Shown here in pieces: positions 45,471 through 54,370 of a DNA stretch of 64,000 bases. The notes below the pieces were generated by a model. It was not told the DNA's origin. It did no database searches and worked only from the letters and a program-made list of their open reading frames with translations. The stretch spans positions 1 through 64,000 of the forward strand of contig NZ_CBXX010000009.1 of assembly GCF_000577615.1 (NCBI RefSeq), given 5' to 3'. Position 1 is the first letter of the stretch. Each line of letters starts with the position of its first letter. The stretch is from Herbaspirillum sp. RV1423 (GTDB taxonomy: Bacteria; Pseudomonadota; Gammaproteobacteria; Burkholderiales; Burkholderiaceae_D). The position numbers and the translations under genes were made by a program.

Positions 45471-46625
45471 ATGGAGAAACAAGGCAAGCGCGGCATCCTG
45501 CTGCTGGCCGCGGCGGCGCTGCTCGTATTTCAGTTGCCTGATGCGGCAGCCGGAAAGATTGTCTCCATCGGATTTGCCGGGCCGCTCAGCGGTCTCAGCA
45601 GCGCCAGTGGAATCAGCATGCTCAATGCCGTCAAAATGGCAGTGGACGATGTCAATAACGCCGATCTCCGCATCAATGGCGAGAAGCTGACGCTCAAATT
45701 GCTGGTGCAGGACGACAGGTCCAATCCGCGCATCGCCGAGATGGCCGCGAAGTATTTCGTCAAGAGCGACGTCGCCGGCGTGGTCGGCATTTTCAACAGC
45801 GCGGTTGCCGTCAGTTCGTCGGACATTTACCAAAAAGCCGGCATTCCGCATTTCGCCGTCTCCGGCACGCGCCGCTTTACCCAGCAGGGGCATGACGCGG
45901 CCTTTCGCATCGCTGCCTATGATGAGCAACGCGCGCATGTGCTCGCGACCTATCTCGCGGAGGAATTGCACAAGATCCGCGTTGCCATCATCCACGACGA
46001 CAGCGTCTTCGGTCGCGACTACAAGGAAAAGTTTGAAAGCGCCTTCACCAAGCTGGGCGGCAAGATCGTCAGCGTCAATTCGGTCAGCGCCACTACCTAC
46101 GATTTCAACGACATCCTGAAAGGGATACGCGTCGGCAAGGCCGATTCCATTTTCTTCGGCGGCCTCGGATCGCAGAGCGCCATGCTGGCGCAGAACATGT
46201 ACCGGCTGGGCATTAACGCCACGCTGGTGACGGCATCGTCGGTGGTCGGTCCGATGTTCCTGCAGACCGCCGGGCCCGGCGCCGAAGGCACGGTCTCGAT
46301 CATGCCGGGATTTCGTCAGCGCAGGAGCAAGCAGATGGAAGGCTTCGAGAAGAATTACCAGCAACGCTACAACGCCGTCGCAGGACCGTATTCCGCTGTC
46401 GCCTACGACCAGGTCCAGGTGCTGGCGGCCGCCGTCGTGCGCGCCGGTTCGGCCAATCCGCGCAAGGTCGGCGCCGCCTTGCACGCAATCAAATACAACG
46501 GATTGACGGGGACCGTTTCCTTCGACGCGCATGGCGACCTGCACGAACTGACCTTCTCCACTTATCAGGTAAAGGGATCGGTCTGGACCATGTTCAAGCA
46601 GTATCACGTCGGCACCGAGCGATGA
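45471..46625 (+). CDS. branched-chain-amino-acid-type ABC transporter substrate-binding protein
   Basis: A 384-residue periplasmic binding protein of the LivJ-like type. The signal peptide (MEKQGKRGILLLAAAALLV..., cleavage near AAAGK, residue 28) is followed by IVSIGFAGPLSGLSSASGISMLNAVKMAVDDVN, typical of the family's first lobe. VAGVVGIFNSAVAVSSSDIYQKAGIPHFAVSGT and a late TGTVSFDAHGDL are further hallmarks. The family binds amino acids and also aromatic acids, amides and others. No permease or ATPase genes are adjacent, so partners are elsewhere. The ATG follows AAAGGACGGGACAC. Confidence 0.88.
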   Translation: MEKQGKRGILLLAAAALLVFQLPDAAAGKIVSIGFAGPLSGLSSASGISMLNAVKMAVDDVNNADLRINGEKLTLKLLVQDDRSNPRIAEMAAKYFVKSDVAGVVGIFNSAVAVSSSDIYQKAGIPHFAVSGTRRFTQQGHDAAFRIAAYDEQRAHVLATYLAEELHKIRVAIIHDDSVFGRDYKEKFESAFTKLGGKIVSVNSVSATTYDFNDILKGIRVGKADSIFFGGLGSQSAMLAQNMYRLGINATLVTASSVVGPMFLQTAGPGAEGTVSIMPGFRQRRSKQMEGFEKNYQQRYNAVAGPYSAVAYDQVQVLAAAVVRAGSANPRKVGAALHAIKYNGLTGTVSFDAHGDLHELTFSTYQVKGSVWTMFKQYHVGTER

Positions 46626-46963
46626 GGCGAACGCCGAGACGGTCGTGTCATCTGCAATGAAGAGGTTTTTTCAGCCTGCATCCAGCCTTCATCCGAACAC
46701 GCATCTTGAAGGCGATACTTCCCGTCGCCGACCCTCTCCGGTATTCGCGGCGAAAGCGGCTTTCAACGCCGTATCGACGTTCTTCCCGTTCTCCTTCCTG
46801 TCCTTTCGAAGCAACGATTGTTCCGGAAATAGAAATAGAGCATTGCTTTCATCCCGGTTTTTCTTTGCTGTTGCAACAGATAGGATGTTCTCCATGGTGA
46901 ACGCAGCGATGAAACAGGATATTCATGGGAATGTCCGGCTGCAGAAACCCGTTGGAGTCAATC
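46626..46963. other. 338-bp gap without a gene
   Basis: No convincing gene or hairpin. It probably holds the promoter of the DUF4148 gene, but I cannot place boxes reliably. Confidence 0.35.
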
Positions 46964-47269
46964 ATGAACATCAAGAAAATTTCCGCCGCCGTCTTTCTGT
47001 TGAGCCTCGCCGGAGCTGTACTGGCAGAAGCACCTTATCCGGAAGACACCAAGTTCGTTTCGACCAAAACTCGCGCGGAGGTCATCGCCGAGCTGGCCCA
47101 GGCCCGCGCCAATGGCGAACTGCCGATCAACGACGTTTCCTATCCTGACAAGGCCATCGTTACTGCACCGGTGTCGACCAAAACCCGTGCACAGGTGCTC
47201 GAAGAACTGAAGCAGTATCAGCAGGCGCACGCCAACCCAGGTGATGCCGACATGATGTTCCTGCGTTAA
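46964..47269 (+). CDS. DUF4148 small exported protein
   Basis: A 101-residue protein with a signal peptide (MNIKKISAAVFLLSLAGAVLA, residues 1-21) and two copies of a short unit: FVSTKTRAEVIAELAQARANGEL and PVSTKTRAQVLEELKQYQQAH. The unit STKTRAxV(I/L)xEL is the DUF4148 hallmark and resembles the second DUF4148 protein at 59138-59428. These are periplasmic proteins typical of Burkholderiales, function unknown. GGAG precedes the ATG at a good distance. A hairpin terminator follows at 47410. Confidence 0.85.
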   Translation: MNIKKISAAVFLLSLAGAVLAEAPYPEDTKFVSTKTRAEVIAELAQARANGELPINDVSYPDKAIVTAPVSTKTRAQVLEELKQYQQAHANPGDADMMFLR

Positions 47270-47409
47270 TTGATGCGCCGTGCATGCCGTTTATCTCGCC
47301 AGCGGTCTGGCTCGTGGCGGCAAGCTCATGCTGTGCCGCATCCAAATTACTGTCTTGCGTAGTCATACCGCGACAACGAATATGCTGTCGTGCGAATCTT
47401 CAAGATGAA

Positions 47410-47443
47410 AAAACGCCGTTGATGCAATGCACACCGGCGTTTT
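47410..47443 (+). terminator. terminator hairpin after the DUF4148 gene
   Basis: AAAACGCCG (47410-47418) pairs with CGGCGTTTT (47435-47443) across 16 bases, 140 bp after the stop. The A and T ends give it some bidirectional character. It lies just before the porin remnant. Confidence 0.55.
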
Positions 47444-47484
47444 GGTCCTGCTCAATTTTTTCGGCCGAGCCGATTTCGACTGCA

Positions 47485-47637
47485 ATGGCGCTGGACGGTC
47501 AGGTCACGCGTCTGACGTACAACCTGTCCAAGCGTACGGCGTTGTACAGCTCGCTCGGTTATTAGAAGAACGGCGGCACCGTTGCTACGGGCAAGGAACA
47601 GCTCGACATCATGACCGGTATTGGCCACACGTTCTGA
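47485..47637 (+). pseudogene. C-terminal porin remnant with in-frame stop
   Basis: This frame reads MALDGQVTRLTYNLSKRTA then LYSSLGY, a TAG stop (in GGT-TAT-TAG), then KNGGTVATGKEQLDIMTGIGHTF and TGA. The (L/M)xYxLSKRTxLY and GIGHTF segments are the last strands of a Burkholderiales porin; compare YRLSKRTTLYVAGAY and VGIHHLF in the intact porin at 40054. About 50 of some 360 codons remain, with no start or signal peptide. The fragment is a decayed porin. Confidence 0.8.
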
Positions 47638-47784
47638 TGCAAGTCTGAGGAAGTCTTGAGGAGGATAGCGCGTCATCGAACAAGGCGCACCGGCATCCGC
47701 AGTATCGACAGGCTCTTATGCTTCGTCTTCAGTCCGGCGACCGCAAAGGTCGTCGGACTGATTTTTTGTGAAGTGCGTCGTCGC

Positions 47785-48684
47785 TTACGGCAACAGCACG
47801 GACAATTCCTGCGAGCCGCGCAACAACACCGGCAGGAACTCTTCCTCCATCTGGCGCCGGCTGACGCGCGCCGCCTGCGCGCCGACGTTCAATGCAGCCA
47901 GCACCGTGCCGGAAGCGCCTCGCACCGGTACCGCGATGGAGCGCAATCCAATTTCCAGCTCTTCATCAATGACGGCGTAGCCGGCTTCTCGCACCTCGGC
48001 GAGGATGTCGCGCAGGCGCTTTTGCGACACCACGGTCTTGTCGGTGAAGGCGCGCAGCTTGACCTTGTCGAAGTACGCCTTGAGCGCTTCTTCCGTCATA
48101 TGAGCCAGCATCACGCGTCCGAGCGACGTGCAATATGCAGGCAAGCGGCTGCCTGTATTGAGTGCTACCGACATCACGCGTGCAGTGGCCGAACGCGAGA
48201 CATACAACACTTCATTGTCATCCAGCACCGCCAGCGAGCAGGATTCATTGAGCGTGCGCGTGATGTTGTTCAGGCAGGGCTGGGCCGATACCGTCAGCGG
48301 CGTCGACGACAGATAGGAATAACCCAAGGTCAGGATCTTCGGGCGCAGCGAAAAATTGTTCATCTCGGAGTCGGCATAACCGAGCTGCTTCAATGTATGC
48401 AGGCAGCGGCGCACCGCGGCGCGCGGGATGCCGGTCTTCTGGCTGATCTGGGCAATGGTCAGCGTACGGCGGGTGTCGCTGAAGGCGCGCACTACCGCCA
48501 GGCCGCGCGCCAGCGACGTCATGAAGTTAGGATCGGTGAGGGCGTCGATTTTTTCGGCAATGGTGAGTTCTTTTTCTTCATTCTGCTCGTCGGCAGCGAG
48601 GGCGGCATCGGTATCCGCAATCGCGGACTTTATGGATTTTGCGCCAGTCTTGCGAGGCTTGGCGGGAGCAGGTGTGTTGGACAT
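47785..48684 (-). CDS. pcaR: IclR-family regulator PcaR
   Basis: A 299-residue IclR-type regulator. A charged N-terminal extension (about 55 residues) precedes FMTSLARGLAVVRAFSDTRRTLTIAQISQKTGIPRAAVRRCLHTL, the winged HTH that is almost diagnostic for the PcaR/PobR/PcaU branch. The effector domain has CSLAVLDDNEVLYVSRSA and CTSLGRVMLA. It is divergent from pcaIJF. PcaR activates pcaI in response to beta-ketoadipate; a paired site with the PcaR consensus lies at 48847-48884, and a third site (48769-48785) lies 85 bp before its own start, suggesting autoregulation. The ATG at 48684 is used; a longer start is possible. Confidence 0.9.
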   Translation of the reverse strand: MSNTPAPAKPRKTGAKSIKSAIADTDAALAADEQNEEKELTIAEKIDALTDPNFMTSLARGLAVVRAFSDTRRTLTIAQISQKTGIPRAAVRRCLHTLKQLGYADSEMNNFSLRPKILTLGYSYLSSTPLTVSAQPCLNNITRTLNESCSLAVLDDNEVLYVSRSATARVMSVALNTGSRLPAYCTSLGRVMLAHMTEEALKAYFDKVKLRAFTDKTVVSQKRLRDILAEVREAGYAVIDEELEIGLRSIAVPVRGASGTVLAALNVGAQAARVSRRQMEEEFLPVLLRGSQELSVLLP

Positions 48685-48768
48685 AGGCGTTCGAAAAATG
48701 AGAAAGGGCAATACGCCGGACGGTATGGTCAACGCGAGTGCGTCGGCATGCCAAGGATTCTAATCTGT

Positions 48769-48785
48769 TGTGCGGATATCGCACA
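48769..48785. promoter_or_regulatory. third PcaR-like site, near pcaR
   Basis: TGTGCG-GATAT-CGCACA is a palindrome whose right half (ATATCGCACA) matches the PcaR half-site end (TTATCGCACA) of the pcaI-side sites. It is 85 bp upstream of pcaR and could mediate autoregulation. Confidence 0.5.
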
Positions 48786-48846
48786 GCCTGTGATGCTTGC
48801 TTCGGGTTTCTTCTTGACGCCGCAAGCCGGGTATCGCTACACTAAT

Positions 48847-48884
48847 GTGTGCGAAAAACAAACATTAGTTCGTTTATCGCACAC
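48847..48884. promoter_or_regulatory. paired PcaR operator between pcaR and pcaI
   Basis: Two 17-bp half-sites face each other across 4 bp: GTTCGTTTATCGCACAC on the plus strand (48868-48884) and GTTTGTTTTTCGCACAC on the minus strand (48863-48847), identical at 15 of 17. The plus half contains GTTCGTTTATCGCAC, 13 of 15 bases equal to the P. putida PcaR motif GTTCGATAATCGCAC as I remember it. It is 212 bp before the pcaI start. Confidence 0.75.
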
Positions 48885-49095
48885 TTTGATTGTATGTGAA
48901 AAGATTTGCGTGCGCACGCTTTTTTACTCTGCACAAGAGTCGAAACAGCAGTCTGAAAAGCGCGGGAGCATAGAAAACAAGGTGGAGACAATCCATTCCA
49001 GCACGCCCTGGCAGCAGAAAGATATTGTCGGGAGATGGCAGGACAACTTTTATGCATTTGCTGTTCAACGAACGGACTCACGAAAGAGACGCAAG

Positions 49096-49776
49096 GTGAT
49101 CGACAAAATTATCGGTTCATTGGAACAAGCCGTGGCCGACATTCATGATGGCGCGACCGTCATGATCGGTGGTTTCGGCAATGCCGGCATGCCGGCGGCG
49201 CTGATCGACGCGCTCATTGCACAAGGCGCGCGCGACCTCACCATCGTCAACAACAACGCCGGCAACGGCGACACCGGCCTGGCCGCGCTGCTCAAAGCCA
49301 GGCGCGTGAAGAAGATCATTTGCTCCTTCCCGCGCCAGACTGATTCTTACGTATTCGATGCGCTTTACCGGGCCGGCGAAATCGAGCTGGAATTGACGCC
49401 GCAAGGCAACCTGGCCGAGCGCATTCGTGCCGCCGGCGCCGGCATCGGCGGCTTTTTTTCGCCCACCGGCTACGGCACCATGCTGGCCGAAGGCAAGGAA
49501 ACCCGCCTCATCGACGGCCGCCACTATGTGCTGGAGTCTCCGATCCATGCCGACTTTGCGCTGATCAAGGCGCTGCGCGGCGACCGCTGGGGCAACCTGG
49601 TGTACCGCAAGACCGCGCGCAACTTCGGTCCCATCATGGCGATGGCCGCCAAGTGCGCCATTGCCCAGGTGAGCGAAGTCGTCGAGCTGGGCGGGCTGGA
49701 CCCGGAAAACATCATCACGCCGGGCATCTTCGTGCAACGCGTCGTGCTGCAGAAGGCACAGGAGACCAGACCATGA
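49096..49776 (+). CDS. pcaI: 3-oxoadipate CoA-transferase subunit A
   Basis: A 226-residue alpha subunit of the beta-ketoadipate:succinyl-CoA transferase. Typical parts are IHDGATVMIGGFGNAGMPAALIDAL near the N-terminus, LTIVNNNAGNGDTGLAALL, and GGFFSPTGYGT. With PcaJ it moves CoA from succinyl-CoA to beta-ketoadipate in the cytoplasm. The start is GTG at 49096 (RKVIDKIIGSLEQAV), chosen because family proteins begin about here; a very long open frame upstream is antisense to pcaR and rejected. Its stop overlaps the pcaJ start (ATGA). Confidence 0.92.
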   Translation: MIDKIIGSLEQAVADIHDGATVMIGGFGNAGMPAALIDALIAQGARDLTIVNNNAGNGDTGLAALLKARRVKKIICSFPRQTDSYVFDALYRAGEIELELTPQGNLAERIRAAGAGIGGFFSPTGYGTMLAEGKETRLIDGRHYVLESPIHADFALIKALRGDRWGNLVYRKTARNFGPIMAMAAKCAIAQVSEVVELGGLDPENIITPGIFVQRVVLQKAQETRP

Positions 49777-50414
49777 ACCGCTTCTCTCGCGATCAGATCG
49801 CCGCGCGCGTCGCGCAAGACATTCCCGAAGGCGCCTACGTCAACCTCGGCATCGGCTTGCCGACCAAGGTCGCCAACTACCTGCCGCTGGACAAGGAAGT
49901 TTTCCTGCATAGCGAAAACGGCCTGCTCGGCATGGGACCGGCGCCGGCGCCCGGCGAAGAAGACGAAGACCTCATCAACGCCGGCAAGCAGCCGGTGACC
50001 TTGCTGACCGGCGGCGCCTACTTCCATCACGGCGACTCATTCGCCATGATGCGCGGCGGCCATCTCGACATCTGCGTGCTGGGCGCCTTTCAGGTGTCCG
50101 CGAGCGGCGATCTGGCCAACTGGCATACCGGTGTACCGGACGCGATCCCCGCCGTGGGCGGCGCGATGGATCTGGCCATCGGCGCCAAGCAGGTGTTCGT
50201 GATGATGGAGCACCAGACCAAGACCGGCGAGAGCAAGATCGTGTCGCACTGCACATATCCGCTGACCGGCATCGGCTGCGTCAACCGTATCTATACCGAT
50301 CTGGCCGTGCTCGATGTGACCGGACACGGCTTGCGCGTGCGTGAGATCGTCGAAGGCTTGTCCTTTGAAGAACTGCAAAAGATGACCGATGCGCCCTTGT
50401 TGCCCGCAGCGTGA
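49773..50414 (+). CDS. pcaJ: 3-oxoadipate CoA-transferase subunit B
   Basis: A 213-residue beta subunit. It carries the catalytic glutamate Glu48 in LHSENGLLGMGPAP, which forms the glutamyl-CoA intermediate, and the family segments YVNLGIGLPTKVANYL and AIPAVGGAMDLAIGAK. The ATG at 49773 overlaps the pcaI stop, so the two subunits are translated together. It works with PcaI to make beta-ketoadipyl-CoA, the substrate of the next gene product, PcaF. Confidence 0.94.
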   Translation: MNRFSRDQIAARVAQDIPEGAYVNLGIGLPTKVANYLPLDKEVFLHSENGLLGMGPAPAPGEEDEDLINAGKQPVTLLTGGAYFHHGDSFAMMRGGHLDICVLGAFQVSASGDLANWHTGVPDAIPAVGGAMDLAIGAKQVFVMMEHQTKTGESKIVSHCTYPLTGIGCVNRIYTDLAVLDVTGHGLRVREIVEGLSFEELQKMTDAPLLPAA

Positions 50415-50443
50415 TCGAGCAATCCATATGAAGAGAAAACATC

Positions 50444-51646
50444 ATGAATGAAGCCTTTATCTGCGACGCCATCCGGACTCCGATCGGGCGCTACGGCGGC
50501 GCGTTGAAAGACGTGCGTGCCGACGACCTCGGCGCAATTCCGTTGCGCGCCCTCATTGCACGCAATCCGCAAGTCGACTGGAACGCCGTCGACGACGTCA
50601 TCTTCGGCTGTGCCAACCAGGCCGGCGAAGACAATCGCAATGTTGCGCGCATGTCCTCGTTGCTGGCGGGGCTGCCGCAGTCGGTGCCGGGCACCACGAT
50701 CAATCGTCTGTGCGGCTCCGGCATGGATGCCGTCGGCACGGCGGCGCGCGCGATCAAGTCGGGTGAAGCGCAACTGATGCTGGCCGGCGGCGTCGAGTCG
50801 ATGACGCGTGCGCCGTTTGTCATGGGCAAGGCCGACAGCGCCTTCTCGCGCAATGCCAATATCTACGACACCACCATCGGCTGGCGCTTTCCGAATCCGC
50901 AGATGAAGGCGCTCTACGGCACCGACTCCATGCCGGAAACCGGCGAGAACGTCGCCGACGACTTCAGGATCAGCCGTCTCGATCAGGACAGGTTCGCCGT
51001 CGCCAGCCAGGCCAAGGCCGCTGCGGCACAGGCCAACGGCACGCTGGCGCAGGAAATCACGCCGGTTGTAATTCCGCAGAAAAAGGGCGACGCCGTCACC
51101 GTCGCCAATGACGAACACCCGCGCGCCACCAGCATGGAAGCGCTGGCAAAACTGAAAGGCGTGGTGCGCGCCGACGGTAGCGTGACGGCGGGCAACGCCT
51201 CCGGCGTCAACGATGGCGCATGCGCCTTGCTGCTGGCGAGTGCCGACGCGGTCAGGCAATACGGCCTGACGCCGCGTGCGCGTATCGTCGGCATGGCGAC
51301 GGCCGGCGTCGCGCCGCGCGTCATGGGCATCGGTCCCGCGCCTGCGACCAGGAAACTGCTGCAACAGGTCAGCCTGACGATCGGGCAAATGGACGTGATC
51401 GAACTGAACGAAGCATTTGCATCGCAAGGCCTGGCGGTGCTGCGTGAACTCGGCGTCGCAGACGACGACCCGCGCGTCAATCCGAACGGCGGCGCAATTG
51501 CGCTCGGCCACCCGCTCGGCATGAGCGGCGCGCGCCTGATCACCACTGCAATGTATCAGTTGCAACGCAGCGGCGGCCGCCACGCCTTGTGCACCATGTG
51601 CATCGGCGTCGGTCAGGGTATTGCGACGCTCATTGAGCGCGTCTGA
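50444..51646 (+). CDS. pcaF: beta-ketoadipyl-CoA thiolase
   Basis: A 400-residue thiolase. Catalytic residues are Cys90 (NRLCGSGMDAV), His356 (GGAIALGHPLGMSG) and Cys386 (LCTMCIGVGQG). It splits beta-ketoadipyl-CoA into succinyl-CoA and acetyl-CoA, the last step of the ketoadipate pathway. It starts 30 bp after pcaJ, in the same operon, under presumed PcaR control. Residue AFICDAIRTPIGRYGGAL at the N-terminus is typical of PcaF/PaaJ; PaaJ (phenylacetate) is close, but the pcaIJ context decides. Confidence 0.94.
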   Translation: MNEAFICDAIRTPIGRYGGALKDVRADDLGAIPLRALIARNPQVDWNAVDDVIFGCANQAGEDNRNVARMSSLLAGLPQSVPGTTINRLCGSGMDAVGTAARAIKSGEAQLMLAGGVESMTRAPFVMGKADSAFSRNANIYDTTIGWRFPNPQMKALYGTDSMPETGENVADDFRISRLDQDRFAVASQAKAAAAQANGTLAQEITPVVIPQKKGDAVTVANDEHPRATSMEALAKLKGVVRADGSVTAGNASGVNDGACALLLASADAVRQYGLTPRARIVGMATAGVAPRVMGIGPAPATRKLLQQVSLTIGQMDVIELNEAFASQGLAVLRELGVADDDPRVNPNGGAIALGHPLGMSGARLITTAMYQLQRSGGRHALCTMCIGVGQGIATLIERV

Positions 51647-51957
51647 GGTTATCGATACCCGTTGCGACGCAAGAAGATAGAAGCGAAGACAAAACCGCCT
51701 GCCTCGAAGAGTCACGAAAATACAGAGCAGCGTTTGCGCAAGAGATTGAGAGGAGGCCTCGCCCTTCCAGCAGCAGATCCAGCGCGCGGAACTCGATAAT
51801 GTGGTCAATTCGCGCGCCTTGTCGGCGACATTGGCGGAGAATTACGTGGGTACGTTCTAAGCGGGCCTGCCCGCCCGGATATCTTGCGCCGCGCGGGCAA
51901 TGCCTGTGAGACACGGCGGGGGTCGTTATACTTATCTCCTTTATAGAGAACAAGACC
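51647..51957. other. 311-bp gap with a 36-codon orphan coding remnant
   Basis: At 51750-51860 one frame reads EEASPFQQQIQRAEL, DNVVNSRALSATLAENYVGTF, then TAA. It follows a TGA and has no start or ribosome site, yet its amino-acid composition looks protein-like. It may be the tail of a lost gene. The family is not recognised. A hairpin-like GCGGGCCTGCCCGCCC follows (51862-51877). Confidence 0.4.
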
Positions 51958-53169
51958 ATGAACTCGCGCATCCACTTCATGCAATACGCCCTCGCGGCTG
52001 CCTGCCTGGCAGGCATGATCACTGCCGACGCCTCGGCCCAGGCCACCATCAGGATCGGTGAAATCAACAGCTACAAGGCGCAGCCCGCTTTCCTCGAACC
52101 GTATCGCCAGGGTTGGGAAATGGCGCTGGAAGAGATCAACAACGGCGGCGGCGTGCTGGGCAAGAAGCTGGAAGTGATTTCGCGCGACGACAACGGCAAT
52201 CCGGGCGATTCGGTGCGCGTGGCCGAAGAACTGGTCAAGCGCGAGCAGGTGTCGCTGCTGTTCGGCGGCTTCTTGTCCAACACCGGCCTGGCGCTGACCG
52301 ACTACGCGAAGCAGCGCAAGATATTTTTCCTCGCGGCCGAGCCGCTGACCGACAAGATCGTCTGGCACAACGGCAACAAGTACACCTACCGCCTGCGTCC
52401 TTCGACCTACATGCTGGTGGCGTCGCTGGTCAAGGAAGCGGCCAAGCTCAAGAAGAAGCGTTGGGCCATCGTCTATCCCAATTATGAATACGGCCAGTCC
52501 GCCGTGGCCAGCTTCAAGACGCTGATGAAAGCGGCGCAGCCGGACATCGAATTCGTCGCCGAACAGGCGCCGCCGCTGGGCAAGATCGACGCCGGCGCGG
52601 TCACGCAGGCGCTGGCCGACGCCAAGCCGGACGCGATCTTCAACGTGCTGTTTGCGACCGACCTCGGCAAGTTCGTGCGCGACGGCAATACGCGCGGCTT
52701 GTTCGAAGGACGTGAAGTCGTTTCGCTGCTGTCCGGTGAGCCGGAATACCTCGATCCGCTACGCGCCGAAGCGCCGTCGAACTGGCTGGTCACCGGCTAT
52801 CCCTGGTACGCCATCAACACGCCCGAGCACAAGAAGTTCGTCGACGCCTATCGCAAAAAATACAACGACTATCCGCGCAACGGCTCGCTGGTCGGCTATA
52901 GCGCGTTGATGTCGATCGCGGCGGGGTTGAAGAAGGCCGGCAGCGCCGATTCGGACAAACTGGCGGCAGCGTTTTCAGGTCTGAGGGTCGAGACGCCGGT
53001 GGCGTCCATCGTCTATCGCGCGCAGGATCATCAGTCGACGCTGGGCGCTTTCGTCGGGCGCACCGGCGTCAAGGACGGCAAGGGCATCATGTCCAGCTTC
53101 GTCTATGTGGACGGCTCCAGCTTGCAGCCTTCGGACGCCGAAGTGAAGAAGCTGCGCGCAGCGGACTGA
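51958..53169 (+). CDS. ABC transporter substrate-binding protein (branched-chain/aromatic type)
   Basis: A 403-residue periplasmic binding protein of the LivJ-like family. The signal peptide ends near DASAQA (residue 27). ATIRIGEINSYKAQPAFLEPYRQGWEMALEEINNGGGVLGKKLEV is the first-lobe pattern, with VSLLFGGFLSNTGLALTDYA and WAIVYPNYEYGQSAVASF further on. It follows pcaIJF directly, so an aromatic or dicarboxylic acid is a reasonable ligand, but that is inference. No permease or ATPase genes follow. It is of the same family as the protein at 45471 but clearly diverged. Confidence 0.88.
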   Translation: MNSRIHFMQYALAAACLAGMITADASAQATIRIGEINSYKAQPAFLEPYRQGWEMALEEINNGGGVLGKKLEVISRDDNGNPGDSVRVAEELVKREQVSLLFGGFLSNTGLALTDYAKQRKIFFLAAEPLTDKIVWHNGNKYTYRLRPSTYMLVASLVKEAAKLKKKRWAIVYPNYEYGQSAVASFKTLMKAAQPDIEFVAEQAPPLGKIDAGAVTQALADAKPDAIFNVLFATDLGKFVRDGNTRGLFEGREVVSLLSGEPEYLDPLRAEAPSNWLVTGYPWYAINTPEHKKFVDAYRKKYNDYPRNGSLVGYSALMSIAAGLKKAGSADSDKLAAAFSGLRVETPVASIVYRAQDHQSTLGAFVGRTGVKDGKGIMSSFVYVDGSSLQPSDAEVKKLRAAD

Positions 53170-53176
53170 TCCGGCG

Positions 53177-54370
53177 TCAGGCCAGCGCTGCATTTCCGGC
53201 GCCGGCCGCATCGGACGGCTGCTCGGCGTCGCACAGCGATACGCGATTGCGTCCGCTGTTCTTGGCGATGTACAGCGCGCGGTCGGCGCGTGCATTCAGG
53301 CGGTCCACCGTTTCGCTACGAACTGCCGTGGCGATGCCGATGCTGATGCTGTAGCGGCACTCGCCGAATTCGCCGCAGACCACCTGTTGTTCCGCATGCA
53401 TGCGCAAGGACTCGCCCACCCCGTTTGCTTCGGCCTGGGCGGTTGCCGGCAACAGCAGCCCGAATTCTTCCCCGCCCAGTCGTCCCAACGCGTCGCCCGG
53501 TCGCATGAAGCCGCACGTCATCTGCACGAATGCGCGCAACACTTCGTCGCCGCCGGCATGGCCATAAGTGTCGTTGATGCGCTTGAAGTGATCCAGGTCG
53601 ATCAGCAGCAGCGTCACCGGCCGCGTGGGCTGCGCCGCTTCCAGCAGTTTGCGCGAGACGGTTTCAAAACGCCTGCGCGACAAGGCGCCGGTCAGGTGGT
53701 CGTGATTGACTGCCTCTTCGACGCTGGCCATCATGTTGTCGTGGACCATCATGACGGCAATCATGGTCAGGGTCGGCATGATGATGGAGCCGACGGTCAG
53801 CAAGCCGATGTTCCACATGTTGTTGAGCGCGAGCGCCGCTTCGGCCTGCGGCACCGGAAGGAAATACAGGCCGCGCGCGATTTGCGTCGCGGCGAACAGC
53901 AGCGCCATCACGGCGGCGAACCAGAAGTTGTATGGGCTGCGATCGGCCGGGCGATGGCGCAGCAGGATCGCGGAGATAGCCAGGCAGATCGCGGCGCTGA
54001 AGGCGCTGCTGGCGACCACGCGCATCGGCAGGTTTTCTTCGAGGTAATGCCAGCCCGCCATCGCCGCGCCCACCAGCACGACTCCCGCGAGCAGCCGCAA
54101 CCAAGGCACGGGCCGGTTCAAAAAGCGCGCGCAGCCGGCGTAGTAGAGCGCGCCCGCAAGCGCCAGCACGGTATTGGCGACGACGATGGAAGCGAAGTCG
54201 GAAATCGATCCGCGCAACGCCAGCAGCGGCAATGAAATGACCATCGCCAGATTGGCCGCGAACCACTCCCGCACGCCGGCTACCGGTGAGCGTAACAGGG
54301 ACCCTAGCACCAACAGCATTGCGAGGCTGAACAAGGCGGTGGTGGTCAGGATCGAGGCAACAGTAAGCAT
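53177..54370 (-). CDS. membrane diguanylate cyclase (GGDEF)
   Basis: A protein of about 397 residues. Six or so membrane helices (residues 1-210, MASE-like) lead into a GGDEF domain (about 225-385). The active loop is intact, GRLGGEEFGLLLP, and the RxxD inhibitory site (RPGD) lies five residues before it, so it can make c-di-GMP and be product-inhibited. The ATG at 54370 is used; a TTG 12 bp upstream is possible. It is convergent with the binding-protein gene and divergent from chemoreceptor 4. Confidence 0.9.
   Translation of the reverse strand: MLTVASILTTTALFSLAMLLVLGSLLRSPVAGVREWFAANLAMVISLPLLALRGSISDFASIVVANTVLALAGALYYAGCARFLNRPVPWLRLLAGVVLVGAAMAGWHYLEENLPMRVVASSAFSAAICLAISAILLRHRPADRSPYNFWFAAVMALLFAATQIARGLYFLPVPQAEAALALNNMWNIGLLTVGSIIMPTLTMIAVMMVHDNMMASVEEAVNHDHLTGALSRRRFETVSRKLLEAAQPTRPVTLLLIDLDHFKRINDTYGHAGGDEVLRAFVQMTCGFMRPGDALGRLGGEEFGLLLPATAQAEANGVGESLRMHAEQQVVCGEFGECRYSISIGIATAVRSETVDRLNARADRALYIAKNSGRNRVSLCDAEQPSDAAGAGNAALA

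Noticed and set aside
47656-49095. A very long open frame on the plus strand running from before pcaR into pcaI (over 480 extra codons).
   Set aside because: It is antisense to pcaR and its residues are Arg/Gln/His-rich without motifs; pcaI proteins start near 49096.
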